Assembly (NCBI RefSeq): GCF_900142395.1
Contig: NZ_FRAS01000009.1
Coordinates: 99,034-163,033, forward strand
Direction: 5' to 3'
Length of the DNA: 64,000 nucleotides
Source of the DNA: Hymenobacter psychrotolerans DSM 18569
GTDB lineage: Bacteria; Bacteroidota; Bacteroidia; Cytophagales; Hymenobacteraceae
Positions within the stretch are counted from its first letter, which is position 1; each line of letters begins with the position of its first letter. Shown here one piece after another: positions 51,178-58,610 of this stretch. A program made the translations under genes and the position numbers. The notes under the pieces are model-generated. The model was given only the letters and a program-made list of their open reading frames with translations. It had not been told where the DNA came from and made no database searches.

Positions 51178-51296
51178 GCTACCGGTGCCGGCGCTCAGCG
51201 TCCTTTTTTCTGCCTGCATAAGACTACCCGCGCCTTTGGCAGTTGCCGAAGGCGTTGGCGCACGTAGCTGGTCAGGCTTCATTTACCGTTTTGCTT

Positions 51297-52322
51297 ATGT
51301 CTTCCCTTTCTGCTTCTGTGCCTTCCGCCACTGCCTCTGCCCCTGCCTTCTCGCCGTCTTCCCAGACCGAGGAGCTGGAAAAGCTGAAACAGCATGTGGC
51401 TACCGGCCTCAGCCGCACGCCCAAAACGTTGTCGTCTACCTATTTCTATGATGACGAAGGCAGCCGGCTGTTTCAGCAGATCATGGCGCTGCCCGAGTAC
51501 TATCCTACCCGCACCGAATTCGGCCTCCTGACCCGGCACCAGGCGGCGCTGAGCACGGCGCTACGACCCACGGCGGCGCAGGAGCCATTTTATCTGCTGG
51601 AACTGGGCGCCGGCGACGGCCTCAAAACCAAGATTCTGCTGCGGCACCTGCTCGATACGGGCGCGGCCTTTACCTACGTGCCGGTTGATATTTCGGCGGC
51701 GGCGGTGGAAGGGCTGGCCGCCAGCCTGCAGCAGGAGCTGCCGGAGTTGCGCGTAGAGCCCCTGGTGGCCGACTATGGCACGGCGCTACGCCTGATGGCC
51801 AGCCGCTCGGGGCGTAAGGCAGTGCTGTTTCTGGGTTCTACCATCGGCAACTTTCTCCCGGCGGAGCGGCAGGCCTTTCTGCGGGAACTGGCCGCGCCGC
51901 TTTCCGCCGACGACCGGCTGCTGATTGGCTTCGATCTGCAGAAGGACCCGCGCCTGATCCGGGCCGCCTACGACGATGCGCAGGGCGTGACGGCGGCGTT
52001 CAACCTGAACCTGCTGACGCGCCTGAACCGGGAGCTGGGCGCCGACTTCGAGCGCGCCGCCTGGCAGCACTACACCGACTACGACCCGCTTTCCGGGGCT
52101 GTGCGCTCTTTCCTGATGCCGACCAAAGCCCAGCACGTGCATGTGGCCGCCCTCAACCAGACGTTCAGCTTTGCAGCCTGGGAACCGGTGCACACCGAAA
52201 ACTCCTACAAATTCACCCGCCCTCTGATTGACAGCCTCGCCGCCGATGCCGGGCTAACGGTGGCCGAGTTCTTCACCGATGAGCGGGACTACTTTGCGGA
52301 TGTGGTGCTGCGGCCGGCCTGA
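51297..52322 (+). CDS. egtD: L-histidine N-alpha-methyltransferase EgtD
   Basis: EgtD trimethylates histidine to hercynine using SAM, the first step of ergothioneine synthesis. The 341-residue protein has the N-terminal YFYDDEGSRLFQQIMALPEY element, the SAM-binding LLELGAGDGLKTKILL, the LGSTIGNF motif and a C-terminal TFSFAAWEPVHTENSYKF segment that is typical for this family. Start at the ATG 51297; the upstream codon is TTG. It is between egtB and a PLP enzyme in the same orientation; the spacing to the latter is 19 bases, so those two are surely cotranscribed. Confidence 0.93.
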   Translation: MSSLSASVPSATASAPAFSPSSQTEELEKLKQHVATGLSRTPKTLSSTYFYDDEGSRLFQQIMALPEYYPTRTEFGLLTRHQAALSTALRPTAAQEPFYLLELGAGDGLKTKILLRHLLDTGAAFTYVPVDISAAAVEGLAASLQQELPELRVEPLVADYGTALRLMASRSGRKAVLFLGSTIGNFLPAERQAFLRELAAPLSADDRLLIGFDLQKDPRLIRAAYDDAQGVTAAFNLNLLTRLNRELGADFERAAWQHYTDYDPLSGAVRSFLMPTKAQHVHVAALNQTFSFAAWEPVHTENSYKFTRPLIDSLAADAGLTVAEFFTDERDYFADVVLRPA

Positions 52323-52341
52323 CACACGATTCTAGCGCTCC

Positions 52342-53427
52342 ATGACTCCGATTAGTCTTGCCTCCGGCTACGGCAGCTTTCCGGCGCCGGCAGTAGTAGC
52401 GCCGGCGGTGGCGCGGCAGCTGCCGCGGGCCCCGTGGCCGGCCAGCCCCACCGAGGGCCTGGCGGAGCTGCGCGCCGCCCTGGCCAGCCGCTACCTCCCT
52501 CACCTGCCTGCTTCGGGCGGCGCCGATGCGTTTCTCGTTACGCCGGGAACGAAGGCGGCGCTGTTTCTGGCGCTCAGCTCGGTGCTGCAATCCGGTGATG
52601 AGGTAGTGCTGCTCACGCCCAATTGGTTCGGGTTTGCGGAGCTGGTGCGGCGGGCGGGCGGGCACCTGCGCGAGCTGCCTCTCAGCCCCGCCGACAACTA
52701 CGCGCTGCCCCTCGATGCCATTGCGGCCGCCCTCACGCCCCGCACCCGCGTGCTGCTCTTCAGCAACCCCAACAACCCCACCGGCCGCATATATACGCCA
52801 CCGGAGCTGAAGGCGCTGCTTGCCCTCACGCGCCGGTTTCCCGCTCTGTTCGTGCTGGCCGATGAGATATACGACGGCATCCTGTTCGGGCCGGAGTCGG
52901 TCCCCAGCCTGCTTTCCTTCCCCGACCCCGGCCACCGGCATCTGGTGGTGAATGGCTTCTCTAAGTCGCACGCGCTGGTGGGCTGGAATATTGGCTGGCT
53001 GGCGGCGCCCCAGGCGGTGCGGCGGGCCAGCGCGGCGCGGCTGTTTGCCACGGGCGGCGCGGTAGCCGTTCCCAGCCAGCTGGCCGCCCTGGCGGTGCTT
53101 CAGGACGGAAACATCGGGGTCGATTTGTGCCGGCAGCTGCTTCCTAACCGGCAGCGGCTGCTCGGCTTTCTGGCAACGCTGCCCGGCGCATTACCGCATC
53201 CGCCGCTGGGCACCTACTACGCCTTCCCCGATCTGCGCGCCTTCCTGACCCCGAATCTGCCACTGCCCGAAGCCTCCGCCGACCTGGTAGCGCGCCTGCT
53301 GGCGGCCGGCGTAGAAGTGGTGGACGGCGCTACCTGCGGGGCGCCCGGCTTCGTGCGCATGTCTTACGCCGTGCCGGAGCCCGACTTGCAGGAAGCCGTG
53401 CGGCGGCTGGGTGCGGTGCTGCGCTGA
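52342..53427 (+). CDS. PLP-dependent aminotransferase-fold enzyme in the egt operon
   Basis: The 361-residue fold-type I PLP enzyme has LTPNWFGFAELVRRAGG, FSNPNNPTGRIYTP, LADEIYDGILFG and the cofactor lysine K208 in NGFSKSHALVGWNIGW. By sequence it looks like an aspartate-type aminotransferase. Its place directly after egtD, 19 bases away, suggests a role in ergothioneine metabolism: EgtE, the PLP-dependent C-S lyase that finishes the pathway, is not otherwise present in the window, and fold-type I enzymes can act as lyases. That role is inference; an ordinary aminotransferase is the alternative. Confidence 0.85.
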   Translation: MTPISLASGYGSFPAPAVVAPAVARQLPRAPWPASPTEGLAELRAALASRYLPHLPASGGADAFLVTPGTKAALFLALSSVLQSGDEVVLLTPNWFGFAELVRRAGGHLRELPLSPADNYALPLDAIAAALTPRTRVLLFSNPNNPTGRIYTPPELKALLALTRRFPALFVLADEIYDGILFGPESVPSLLSFPDPGHRHLVVNGFSKSHALVGWNIGWLAAPQAVRRASAARLFATGGAVAVPSQLAALAVLQDGNIGVDLCRQLLPNRQRLLGFLATLPGALPHPPLGTYYAFPDLRAFLTPNLPLPEASADLVARLLAAGVEVVDGATCGAPGFVRMSYAVPEPDLQEAVRRLGAVLR

Positions 53428-53514
53428 GGGTCACTATCAACCCAATCCGGCACACTTCTTTCTCTATTTCGTGTAGTTACAACCGCTTCGCCGCAACAAC
53501 TTATCATATATGAA

Positions 53515-53745
53515 CGGCAATTGATAGTATCTAATGCGCATACACCCATTTTGAGTTGGCAATTACCGGTAATACTGCGGCAACTATATACACCATATCG
53601 GCATCCCTCCCTATTAACGCGACTATTACTCATATTGATAGCGCTATTACTCGTATCAGATGCGCTACCGTTCGTATCACTCGCGCATACACCTGCATCG
53701 GCCGCGCAACTAGCTGTGTCGTTGGCGCTGTGGTTTCTTTCGGCC
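53515..53745. repeat. Degenerate 21-bp tandem array, 11 units
   Basis: Eleven units start every 21 bases from 53515 to 53725. The unit begins with GCGC or CGGC; its fourth base is C in all eleven, the fifth is A or T, and bases 14-17 tend to TATC. Units 7-11 (53641-53745) are the most alike and all start GCGC. Frames stay open over the array on both strands because the period is divisible by three; the minus-strand frame gives heptapeptides ending in Ser/Cys then Ala/Arg (such as SDTSNSA). No gene features are visible. The block fills most of the 417-base gap between the PLP enzyme and the MATE pump. It differs in sequence from the 12985-13152 array but shares its exact period. Confidence 0.8.
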
Positions 53746-53813
53746 ACAGCGTATTGCTAAGCGGGGCGGCCAGACAATTCCTGACCGACTGACTGCGGCG
53801 CGCCGGAACAGGC

Positions 53814-53821
53814 GTACCTTT
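53814..53821 (+). promoter_or_regulatory. -7 promoter element of the MATE gene
   Basis: TACCTTTG ends 23 bases before the MATE ATG at 53845 and 76 bases after the degenerate tandem array, so the array lies just upstream of this promoter. Confidence 0.55.
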
Positions 53822-53844
53822 GCGGTTTATTTCGCCCCATTGCC

Positions 53845-55218
53845 ATGCCTTTCACTGCCCTTCGCCCTCATCTTCGGCCTACTATCCGGCTTGCGTTTCC
53901 CGTTGTGCTCAGCCAGCTGGGCCACGTGCTGGTCAACGTCTGCGACTCGGTGATGGTGGGCCAAACCGGCAAGCTGCCGCTGGCCGCCGTGAGCCTGGGC
54001 GTGAGCGTGGCCACGGTGGTGATGGTGCTGGGCATGGGCCTGTCGATGGGCATTACGCCGCTGGTGGCCGCCGCCGACGGCAAGCGCGACGTGCCGCAGC
54101 TGGGCCGCCTGCTGGTGGCCGGCGTTTGGCTGAGCGTGGTGGCGGGCCTGGTGCTGGCGGCGGCCGGCCTGTTGATTGCCCCGCTGCTCCACCATCTCAA
54201 CCAGCCAGCCGATGTGGTGGCGCTGGCTGCGCCCTGGGTGCGGGTGCTGTTTCTGTCGCTGCTGCCCCTGATGGTCTTTCAGGGCTTCAAGCAGTTTGCC
54301 GAAGGCCTGGGCCTCACGCGGCAGGCCATGTACCTGTCGGTGCTGGCCAACCTGGTGAATGCGGTGCTGTGCTACGCCTTTATCTTCGGCAATTTCGGGG
54401 CGCCGGAAATGGGCATGATGGGCGCGGCCTGGGCGACGCTTATTGCCCGTGTGCTGATGGCCCTGCTGATGGGCACCTACGTGCTGCGCGCCGCCCGCCT
54501 GCGCCCCTACCGCGAAGCTGCCACGCACTGGCTCCGCCCCGACCGCGCCACGCTGCGCCGCCTGCTGGGCCTGGGTGCCCCGATTGGCGTGCAGATGATG
54601 TTTGAGATGGGCGCGTTCAGCTTTTCGGCCATCATGATTGGCTGGCTGGGGGCTACCTCGCTGGCCGCGCACCAGATTGCCATCAACGTGGCTTCAGTCA
54701 CGTACATGGCCGCCAGCGGCATTGCGGCGGCGGCCACCATCCGGGTTGGCAACCTGCGCGGGCTCGGCGACGTGCAGGGGGCGCGGCAGGCTGGTTTTGC
54801 GGCGTATCTGCTCACGTTCCTGTTTATGGGCGCTATGGGGCTGCTGCTGGTGGCATTCCGGCACTACATTCCGCACTTCTATAACAACGATGCCGCCGTG
54901 GTGGCTCAGGCGGCTACACTGCTGCTGGTGGCCGCCGCCTTCCAGATTTCCGATGGCCTGCAGGTAGTAGGACTGGGCGCGCTCCGGGGCCTCGAAGACG
55001 TGAAAGTGCCTTCGGTGGTGGCCCTGCTGGCCTATTGGGCTATGGCGCTGCCGCTGGGCTACTGGCTGGGCTTCGGGCTGAAGATGGGCAGCCTGGGCGT
55101 GTGGCTGGGGCTGCTGCTGGGCCTGACGCTGGTGGCCGGCCTGCTGCTCTGGCGCTTCCGCCAGCACAGCGCCGTGGCCGCCGGAGCGGCCCGTCCGGCG
55201 CCGCTCGTTACGCACTAG
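53845..55218 (+). CDS. MATE family multidrug/sodium antiporter
   Basis: The 457-residue membrane protein has the usual 12-helix MATE plan in two similar halves. Helix 1 region FPVVLSQLGHVLVNVCDSVMVGQ and GKLPLAAVSLG are typical, as is the second-half counterpart GAPIGVQMMFEMGAFSFSAIMIGWLG. It should export cationic drugs or metabolites using Na+ or H+. The gene has its own -7 box and follows the 21-bp array. The next gene, with its own promoter, is a DUF922 protein. Confidence 0.9.
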   Translation: MPFTALRPHLRPTIRLAFPVVLSQLGHVLVNVCDSVMVGQTGKLPLAAVSLGVSVATVVMVLGMGLSMGITPLVAAADGKRDVPQLGRLLVAGVWLSVVAGLVLAAAGLLIAPLLHHLNQPADVVALAAPWVRVLFLSLLPLMVFQGFKQFAEGLGLTRQAMYLSVLANLVNAVLCYAFIFGNFGAPEMGMMGAAWATLIARVLMALLMGTYVLRAARLRPYREAATHWLRPDRATLRRLLGLGAPIGVQMMFEMGAFSFSAIMIGWLGATSLAAHQIAINVASVTYMAASGIAAAATIRVGNLRGLGDVQGARQAGFAAYLLTFLFMGAMGLLLVAFRHYIPHFYNNDAAVVAQAATLLLVAAAFQISDGLQVVGLGALRGLEDVKVPSVVALLAYWAMALPLGYWLGFGLKMGSLGVWLGLLLGLTLVAGLLLWRFRQHSAVAAGAARPAPLVTH

Positions 55219-55288
55219 CCCGGCCGGGAACGAGCCGGCGCCAATCGGTGTACTGGCTACGCCGGCCCGCATAATGGCCGGCCTCCGC

Positions 55289-55296
55289 TATATTTG
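55289..55296 (+). promoter_or_regulatory. -7 promoter element of the DUF922 gene (leaderless)
   Basis: TATATTTG is a perfect -7 box ending three bases before the ATG at 55300, so transcription should begin at the start codon. It also rules out the in-frame TTG at 55294, which lies inside the box. Confidence 0.6.
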
Positions 55297-55299
55297 ACC

Positions 55300-55857
55300 A
55301 TGGCTTTCTGCTCGTTTCTACTGCCGCTACTGCTGGCTTTCCAGACTCCTACCCCACCCCAGACTCCTACCAAGCCTCAGCCCGAAATGATACCGTGGTC
55401 GGCGAACCGGCCGCTGACGTGGGCTGATTTCAAGAGCCGCCCCCTGGCTTCCGAACGGATGGAGGCCCTTACCGCCGGCAACATTGATGTGCAGGTGGGC
55501 TGCACCGACTTCGTGTTCAGCTCTACCGTAAAGGCCGTGTTTATGCCACAGGAATCGTGGGTGCGCGACGCCAAGCGGGCTTCCCCGGCGCTGCTGCGCC
55601 ACGAGCAGCTGCACTTCGATATTACGGAGCTGCACGCCCGTATGCTGCGCCAGAAGCTCACCACCGTCAAGTTCGATTGCCAGAAGCTGAATCCGGCGTT
55701 CAGCAACTTCACCAAAGTGGCTTTCACGGCCTGGCAGCGCGAAGAAGGCCGCTACGACATGGAAACCAACCACGGCCTGAACGAGGCCAGGCAGAAGTTC
55801 TGGGAAGCGCAGGTGCAGCAGCGCCTGGCCCTGCTTGAGGCGTTTGCCTCCCAATAA
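55300..55857 (+). CDS. DUF922 family putative secreted zinc metallopeptidase
   Basis: The 185-residue protein has a signal peptide (MAFCSFLLPLLLAFQ) followed by a Pro/Thr linker, a W-S-A-N-R-PLTWADFK segment and the putative zinc site H101-E102-x-x-H105 in LLRHEQLHFDITELHA, with D107 and E110 nearby as a third ligand. DUF922 proteins are uncharacterised but the HExxH motif is typical of zincin peptidases. Location and signal peptide suggest periplasmic or surface action. The start codon is set by the -7 box three bases upstream. The tRNA-binding protein gene follows after 28 bases. Confidence 0.82.
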   Translation: MAFCSFLLPLLLAFQTPTPPQTPTKPQPEMIPWSANRPLTWADFKSRPLASERMEALTAGNIDVQVGCTDFVFSSTVKAVFMPQESWVRDAKRASPALLRHEQLHFDITELHARMLRQKLTTVKFDCQKLNPAFSNFTKVAFTAWQREEGRYDMETNHGLNEARQKFWEAQVQQRLALLEAFASQ

Positions 55858-55885
55858 CATCGTCTTACGAACCGCACACCGTACT

Positions 55886-56224
55886 ATGCCGCACATCACC
55901 TGGGCCGACTTCGAACGGGTTGACCTGCGCGTTGGGACCATACTGGAGGCCTGCGAGTTTCCGCAGGCCCGCCGCCCCGCCTACCAGCTGCTCATTGATC
56001 TGGGCCCTGAAATCGGCCAGAAACGGTCCAGTGCCCAGATTACGCATCATTACCAGCCGCACGAGCTGGTGGGCCGGCAAGTGCTGTGCGTGGTGAATTT
56101 TCCGCCCAAGCAGATCGGCAAGTTTATGTCGGAAGTGCTGGTGACGGGCGCCGCCGATGCCGATGGCCACATTGTGCTGGCCGCTCTGGCGGGGCCCGTC
56201 CCGAACGGCAGCCGGCTGCTATAG
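55886..56224 (+). CDS. csaA: CsaA-like tRNA-binding protein
   Basis: A 112-residue single-domain protein of the tRNA-binding OB-fold family: DLRVGTILEACEFPQARRPAYQLLIDLGPEIGQKRSSAQI in shorter reference form (FERVDLRVGTILEACEFPQA, GQKRSSAQITHHY), GRQVLCVVNFPPKQIG and SEVLVTGA. CsaA acts as an export-related chaperone in Bacillus and also binds tRNA. The start at 55886 (MPHITWADFERVDLRVG) is preferred over an upstream frame that overlaps the previous gene. It is convergent with the DUF4296 gene, 45 bases apart. Confidence 0.9.
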   Translation: MPHITWADFERVDLRVGTILEACEFPQARRPAYQLLIDLGPEIGQKRSSAQITHHYQPHELVGRQVLCVVNFPPKQIGKFMSEVLVTGAADADGHIVLAALAGPVPNGSRLL

Positions 56225-56269
56225 AGCGACGTAGCCATGCTGCGCGCAGGCCGGCAGACGGAAATCCGG

Positions 56270-56641
56270 CTATTTAGTGGCCACCTTTACCTGCCGCATC
56301 GCCAGCGTATCTACCACTAGGCTGTAGATTTCGTCCAGATCTTTGTTGTGGCTGGCATAGTAGCGGTAGCTCTGCTGAAACAGCGAGTCGCTGACCTCGC
56401 GGCGCCACAGAATGTTCTTCTGCTGGCTCAGGTACAGGGCCCGGGCCGAGTCGGGCGACAGGCCGGCGGCTTCCACGCGCGCTTCCAGCGTGTGCAGGTC
56501 GGCGAGCAGGCTCACGAGCTGCTCACGCGGCATGAGCGGCTGGGGCGGCAGTACCTCTTCGGGAGTCTGGCAGCCGGAAAGCAAGCCGCTCAGCAGCAGG
56601 CTGACTACCAACGGAAAAGCACGGGGGAGCAGGGTATTCAC
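56270..56641 (-). CDS. DUF4296 lipoprotein, GTG start
   Basis: A 123-residue Bacteroidota lipoprotein of the DUF4296 family: lipobox LLSGC (Cys24) and a helical mature domain with LADLHTLEARVEAAGL, LYLSQQKNILWRREVSDSLF and SYRYYASHNKDLDEIYSLVV. Function is unknown. A GTG at 56641 is chosen as the start: it gives a 23-residue signal peptide with the lipobox in the right place, and it lies four bases after a perfect -7 box (TACTTTTG, 56653-56646). The longer frame from 56695 would put the lipobox near residue 42 and cross the promoter. It is divergent from the DUF58 gene. Confidence 0.78.
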   Translation of the reverse strand: MNTLLPRAFPLVVSLLLSGLLSGCQTPEEVLPPQPLMPREQLVSLLADLHTLEARVEAAGLSPDSARALYLSQQKNILWRREVSDSLFQQSYRYYASHNKDLDEIYSLVVDTLAMRQVKVATK

Positions 56642-56645
56642 GACG

Positions 56646-56653
56646 CAAAAGTA
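56646..56653 (-). promoter_or_regulatory. -7 promoter element of the DUF4296 gene (leaderless)
   Basis: TACTTTTG on the minus strand, with TTG (56679-56677) 23 bases further upstream. Only four bases separate it from the GTG start codon. Confidence 0.6.
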
Positions 56654-56709
56654 AGGATTCGGTTTCTTCCCGGCCGCAATAATGCCGTGATTCACGTAGT
56701 TTAGCCATT

Positions 56710-57612
56710 ATGAACGTGCCCACGCCAACTCCGTTTCAACAGCTAGTGCGCAAGCTTCGGCAGGTGGAAATCCGGATGCTGAAAGCCGTGGACGCGCAGC
56801 TGCAGGGCAACTTTCATTCCGTATTCAAGGGCACCGGCCTCGAATTTGATGACGTGCGCCTGTATCAGTACGGCGACGAGGTGCGGGCCATCGACTGGGC
56901 CGTGTCGAGCAAAGGCCACGGCACGTTCATCAAAACCTACAAAGAAGAGCGTGAGCAACAGGTGCTGCTGCTCTTCGACGTGAGTGCCTCGCAGCAGGTG
57001 GGGGCCAGCGGCCGCCGCAAGCTGGATGTAGGCCGCGAAATCTGCGGGATTCTGGCGCTGGCCGCCGCCCGCCAGGATGCGCAGCTGGGGGTTCTGGCCT
57101 TCTCCGACCAGAAGGAGCTGTACATGGCGGCCGGCAAAGGCAGCCGCCACGCCTACTCGCTCATCAAGCGGCTGTTTGAGCTGGCGCCGAAATCGAAGCA
57201 GACGGGCGTGGCTGCGGGCATCAAGCAGGCGCTGGGGCTGCTTAAGCGCCGCAGCATTGTGCTGCTCATCTCCGATTTTATTGACAGCAGCTACGAGCGG
57301 GAGCTGACGATGCTGGCCCGCAAGCACGATTTGGTCGTGATTCAGCTGCTCGACCAGCGGGAGCGGGAGTTTCCGCCCCTGGGCATTGTGCCGCTCTACG
57401 ACCAGGAGTCGGGCCGCACGCTCTGGACCAATACCTCGTCGGCCGCCTTCCGGGCCCGCTACCGCGCCACCTACGAGCAGAACCGGGACCAGATCAGCCA
57501 GATTTGCCGCCGCCACCGCACCGAATACATTTCCATCACCACCGATGCCGACTACGTGCCACAGCTGATCCGGCTGTTTCGGCGGCGCAATTTCCGGGCC
57601 GGCCGTGGATAA
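56710..57612 (+). CDS. DUF58 domain protein (MoxR-associated)
   Basis: The 300-residue protein is a DUF58/vWA-like protein of the MoxR-Bat clusters: GTGLEFDDVRLYQYGDEVRAIDW, SKGHGTFIKTYKEEREQQVLLLFDVSASQQ and a metal-ion-site-like DVSAS segment. In such clusters DUF58 and Bat proteins are thought to work with a MoxR ATPase in protein maturation or stress tolerance; no moxR gene is in the window. It overlaps the next gene by eight bases, showing translational coupling, and it is divergent from the DUF4296 gene. Confidence 0.88.
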   Translation: MNVPTPTPFQQLVRKLRQVEIRMLKAVDAQLQGNFHSVFKGTGLEFDDVRLYQYGDEVRAIDWAVSSKGHGTFIKTYKEEREQQVLLLFDVSASQQVGASGRRKLDVGREICGILALAAARQDAQLGVLAFSDQKELYMAAGKGSRHAYSLIKRLFELAPKSKQTGVAAGIKQALGLLKRRSIVLLISDFIDSSYERELTMLARKHDLVVIQLLDQREREFPPLGIVPLYDQESGRTLWTNTSSAAFRARYRATYEQNRDQISQICRRHRTEYISITTDADYVPQLIRLFRRRNFRAGRG

Positions 57613-58546
57613 GGCGCTGCAACGCGGCCGGCCCGGCCGGGCCATGTGGGGAGTTCTGGCAGCGGCCCTGCTGCTGCCGGTGGGGGCCCAGGCGCAGGCA
57701 GAGGCGGAGGTGCCGCAGGGCCGTTTCCGTCAGCCGGCTACACGCATCGGCGAAATCATTGAATACGAGCTGAGCTACCGCCACGAGCCGGGCCTGAACG
57801 TTATTTTCCCTGATTCGACGGCCAGCTACGCGCCTTTTGAGTACGTGGGCAAAACCTACCAGCCGACCCGTACCCGCCAGGGCCGCAGCCTCGACCAGAC
57901 CACCTACCGCCTGCGCACCTTCTCGCTGGACTCGGTGCAGCGGCTGCAGCTCCCTGTTACCATCCTGCGCGGCCGCGACACGCTCACACTACCCAGCACG
58001 AGTGCCGCCATTCGCCTGCGCCGGCTGGTGGCGCCGGCCGCCGCCGGTGCTGCACCCACCCTGCGCCAGAACACGGCGCTGCTGCCCGTAGCCCCGGCGT
58101 TCAACTATCCGTACTGGCTGGCCGGTGCCGGGCTGGTGCTGCTGGTGCTGGGCGGGGTGGCCCTCACATTTGGGCGGCGCTGGCGGCAGCGCTACCAGCT
58201 GTACAAGGTGCGCAAAAACCACGTCTACTTTCTGGCCCAGTATGCCCGCCACGTGGAGCGCTTCACGCTCAGCCGCTCGCTCACCAACATGGAGCGCGCC
58301 ATCACACTCTGGAAAAACTACCTCACCACGCTCGAAAACAACACCATCAGCAGCCTGACTACCCGCGAAATAGTGGCCCACTACCACAACGATGCTGACG
58401 TGCGCTTGGCGCTGCGCCTCGCCGACCGGGTTATCTATGGCAATGTGTTTTCGGAAGACGAAACCGAAACCGACCTGGCCTTCGACCTGCTCCGCAGCTT
58501 CGCGGAACGGCGGTATGAGCTGGTGCGCACGCAGCTGGAAACGTGA
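57605..58546 (+). CDS. Single-span membrane protein in the Bat operon (313 aa)
   Basis: No named family recognised. The protein has a signal peptide (MWGVLAAALLLPVGAQAQ), a periplasmic beta domain (about 35-160, GEIIEYELSYRHEPGLNV, RTFSLDSVQRLQLPVTIL) reminiscent of BatD, one membrane helix (about 180-200, YWLAGAGLVLLVLGGVALTF) and a cytoplasmic helical part (about 210-313). A GTG at 57605 overlaps the previous stop by eight bases and suggests coupled translation; an ATG at 57644 would start the signal peptide directly and is almost as likely. The domain layout suggests a partner of the flanking DUF58 and VWA proteins. Confidence 0.75.
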   Translation: MDKALQRGRPGRAMWGVLAAALLLPVGAQAQAEAEVPQGRFRQPATRIGEIIEYELSYRHEPGLNVIFPDSTASYAPFEYVGKTYQPTRTRQGRSLDQTTYRLRTFSLDSVQRLQLPVTILRGRDTLTLPSTSAAIRLRRLVAPAAAGAAPTLRQNTALLPVAPAFNYPYWLAGAGLVLLVLGGVALTFGRRWRQRYQLYKVRKNHVYFLAQYARHVERFTLSRSLTNMERAITLWKNYLTTLENNTISSLTTREIVAHYHNDADVRLALRLADRVIYGNVFSEDETETDLAFDLLRSFAERRYELVRTQLET

Positions 58547-58576
58547 GGTGCCTGCGCCAGTCCTGGCCTGATCGGC

Positions 58577-58584
58577 TACTTTTG
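58577..58584 (+). promoter_or_regulatory. -7 promoter element of batA-like gene
   Basis: TACTTTTG matches TAnnTTTG and ends 26 bases before the ATG at 58611, suggesting a second promoter inside the Bat operon. Confidence 0.5.
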
Positions 58585-58610
58585 CCCCTATCCTTACCTT
58601 TCGCTTTTTG

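Noticed and set aside
53364..53747. Minus-strand frame with Ser/Cys-rich heptapeptides across the second array
   Set aside because: It overlaps the end of the PLP enzyme gene, has no recognisable start context, and the other strand is also open. Kept as a repeat, with the coding option noted.
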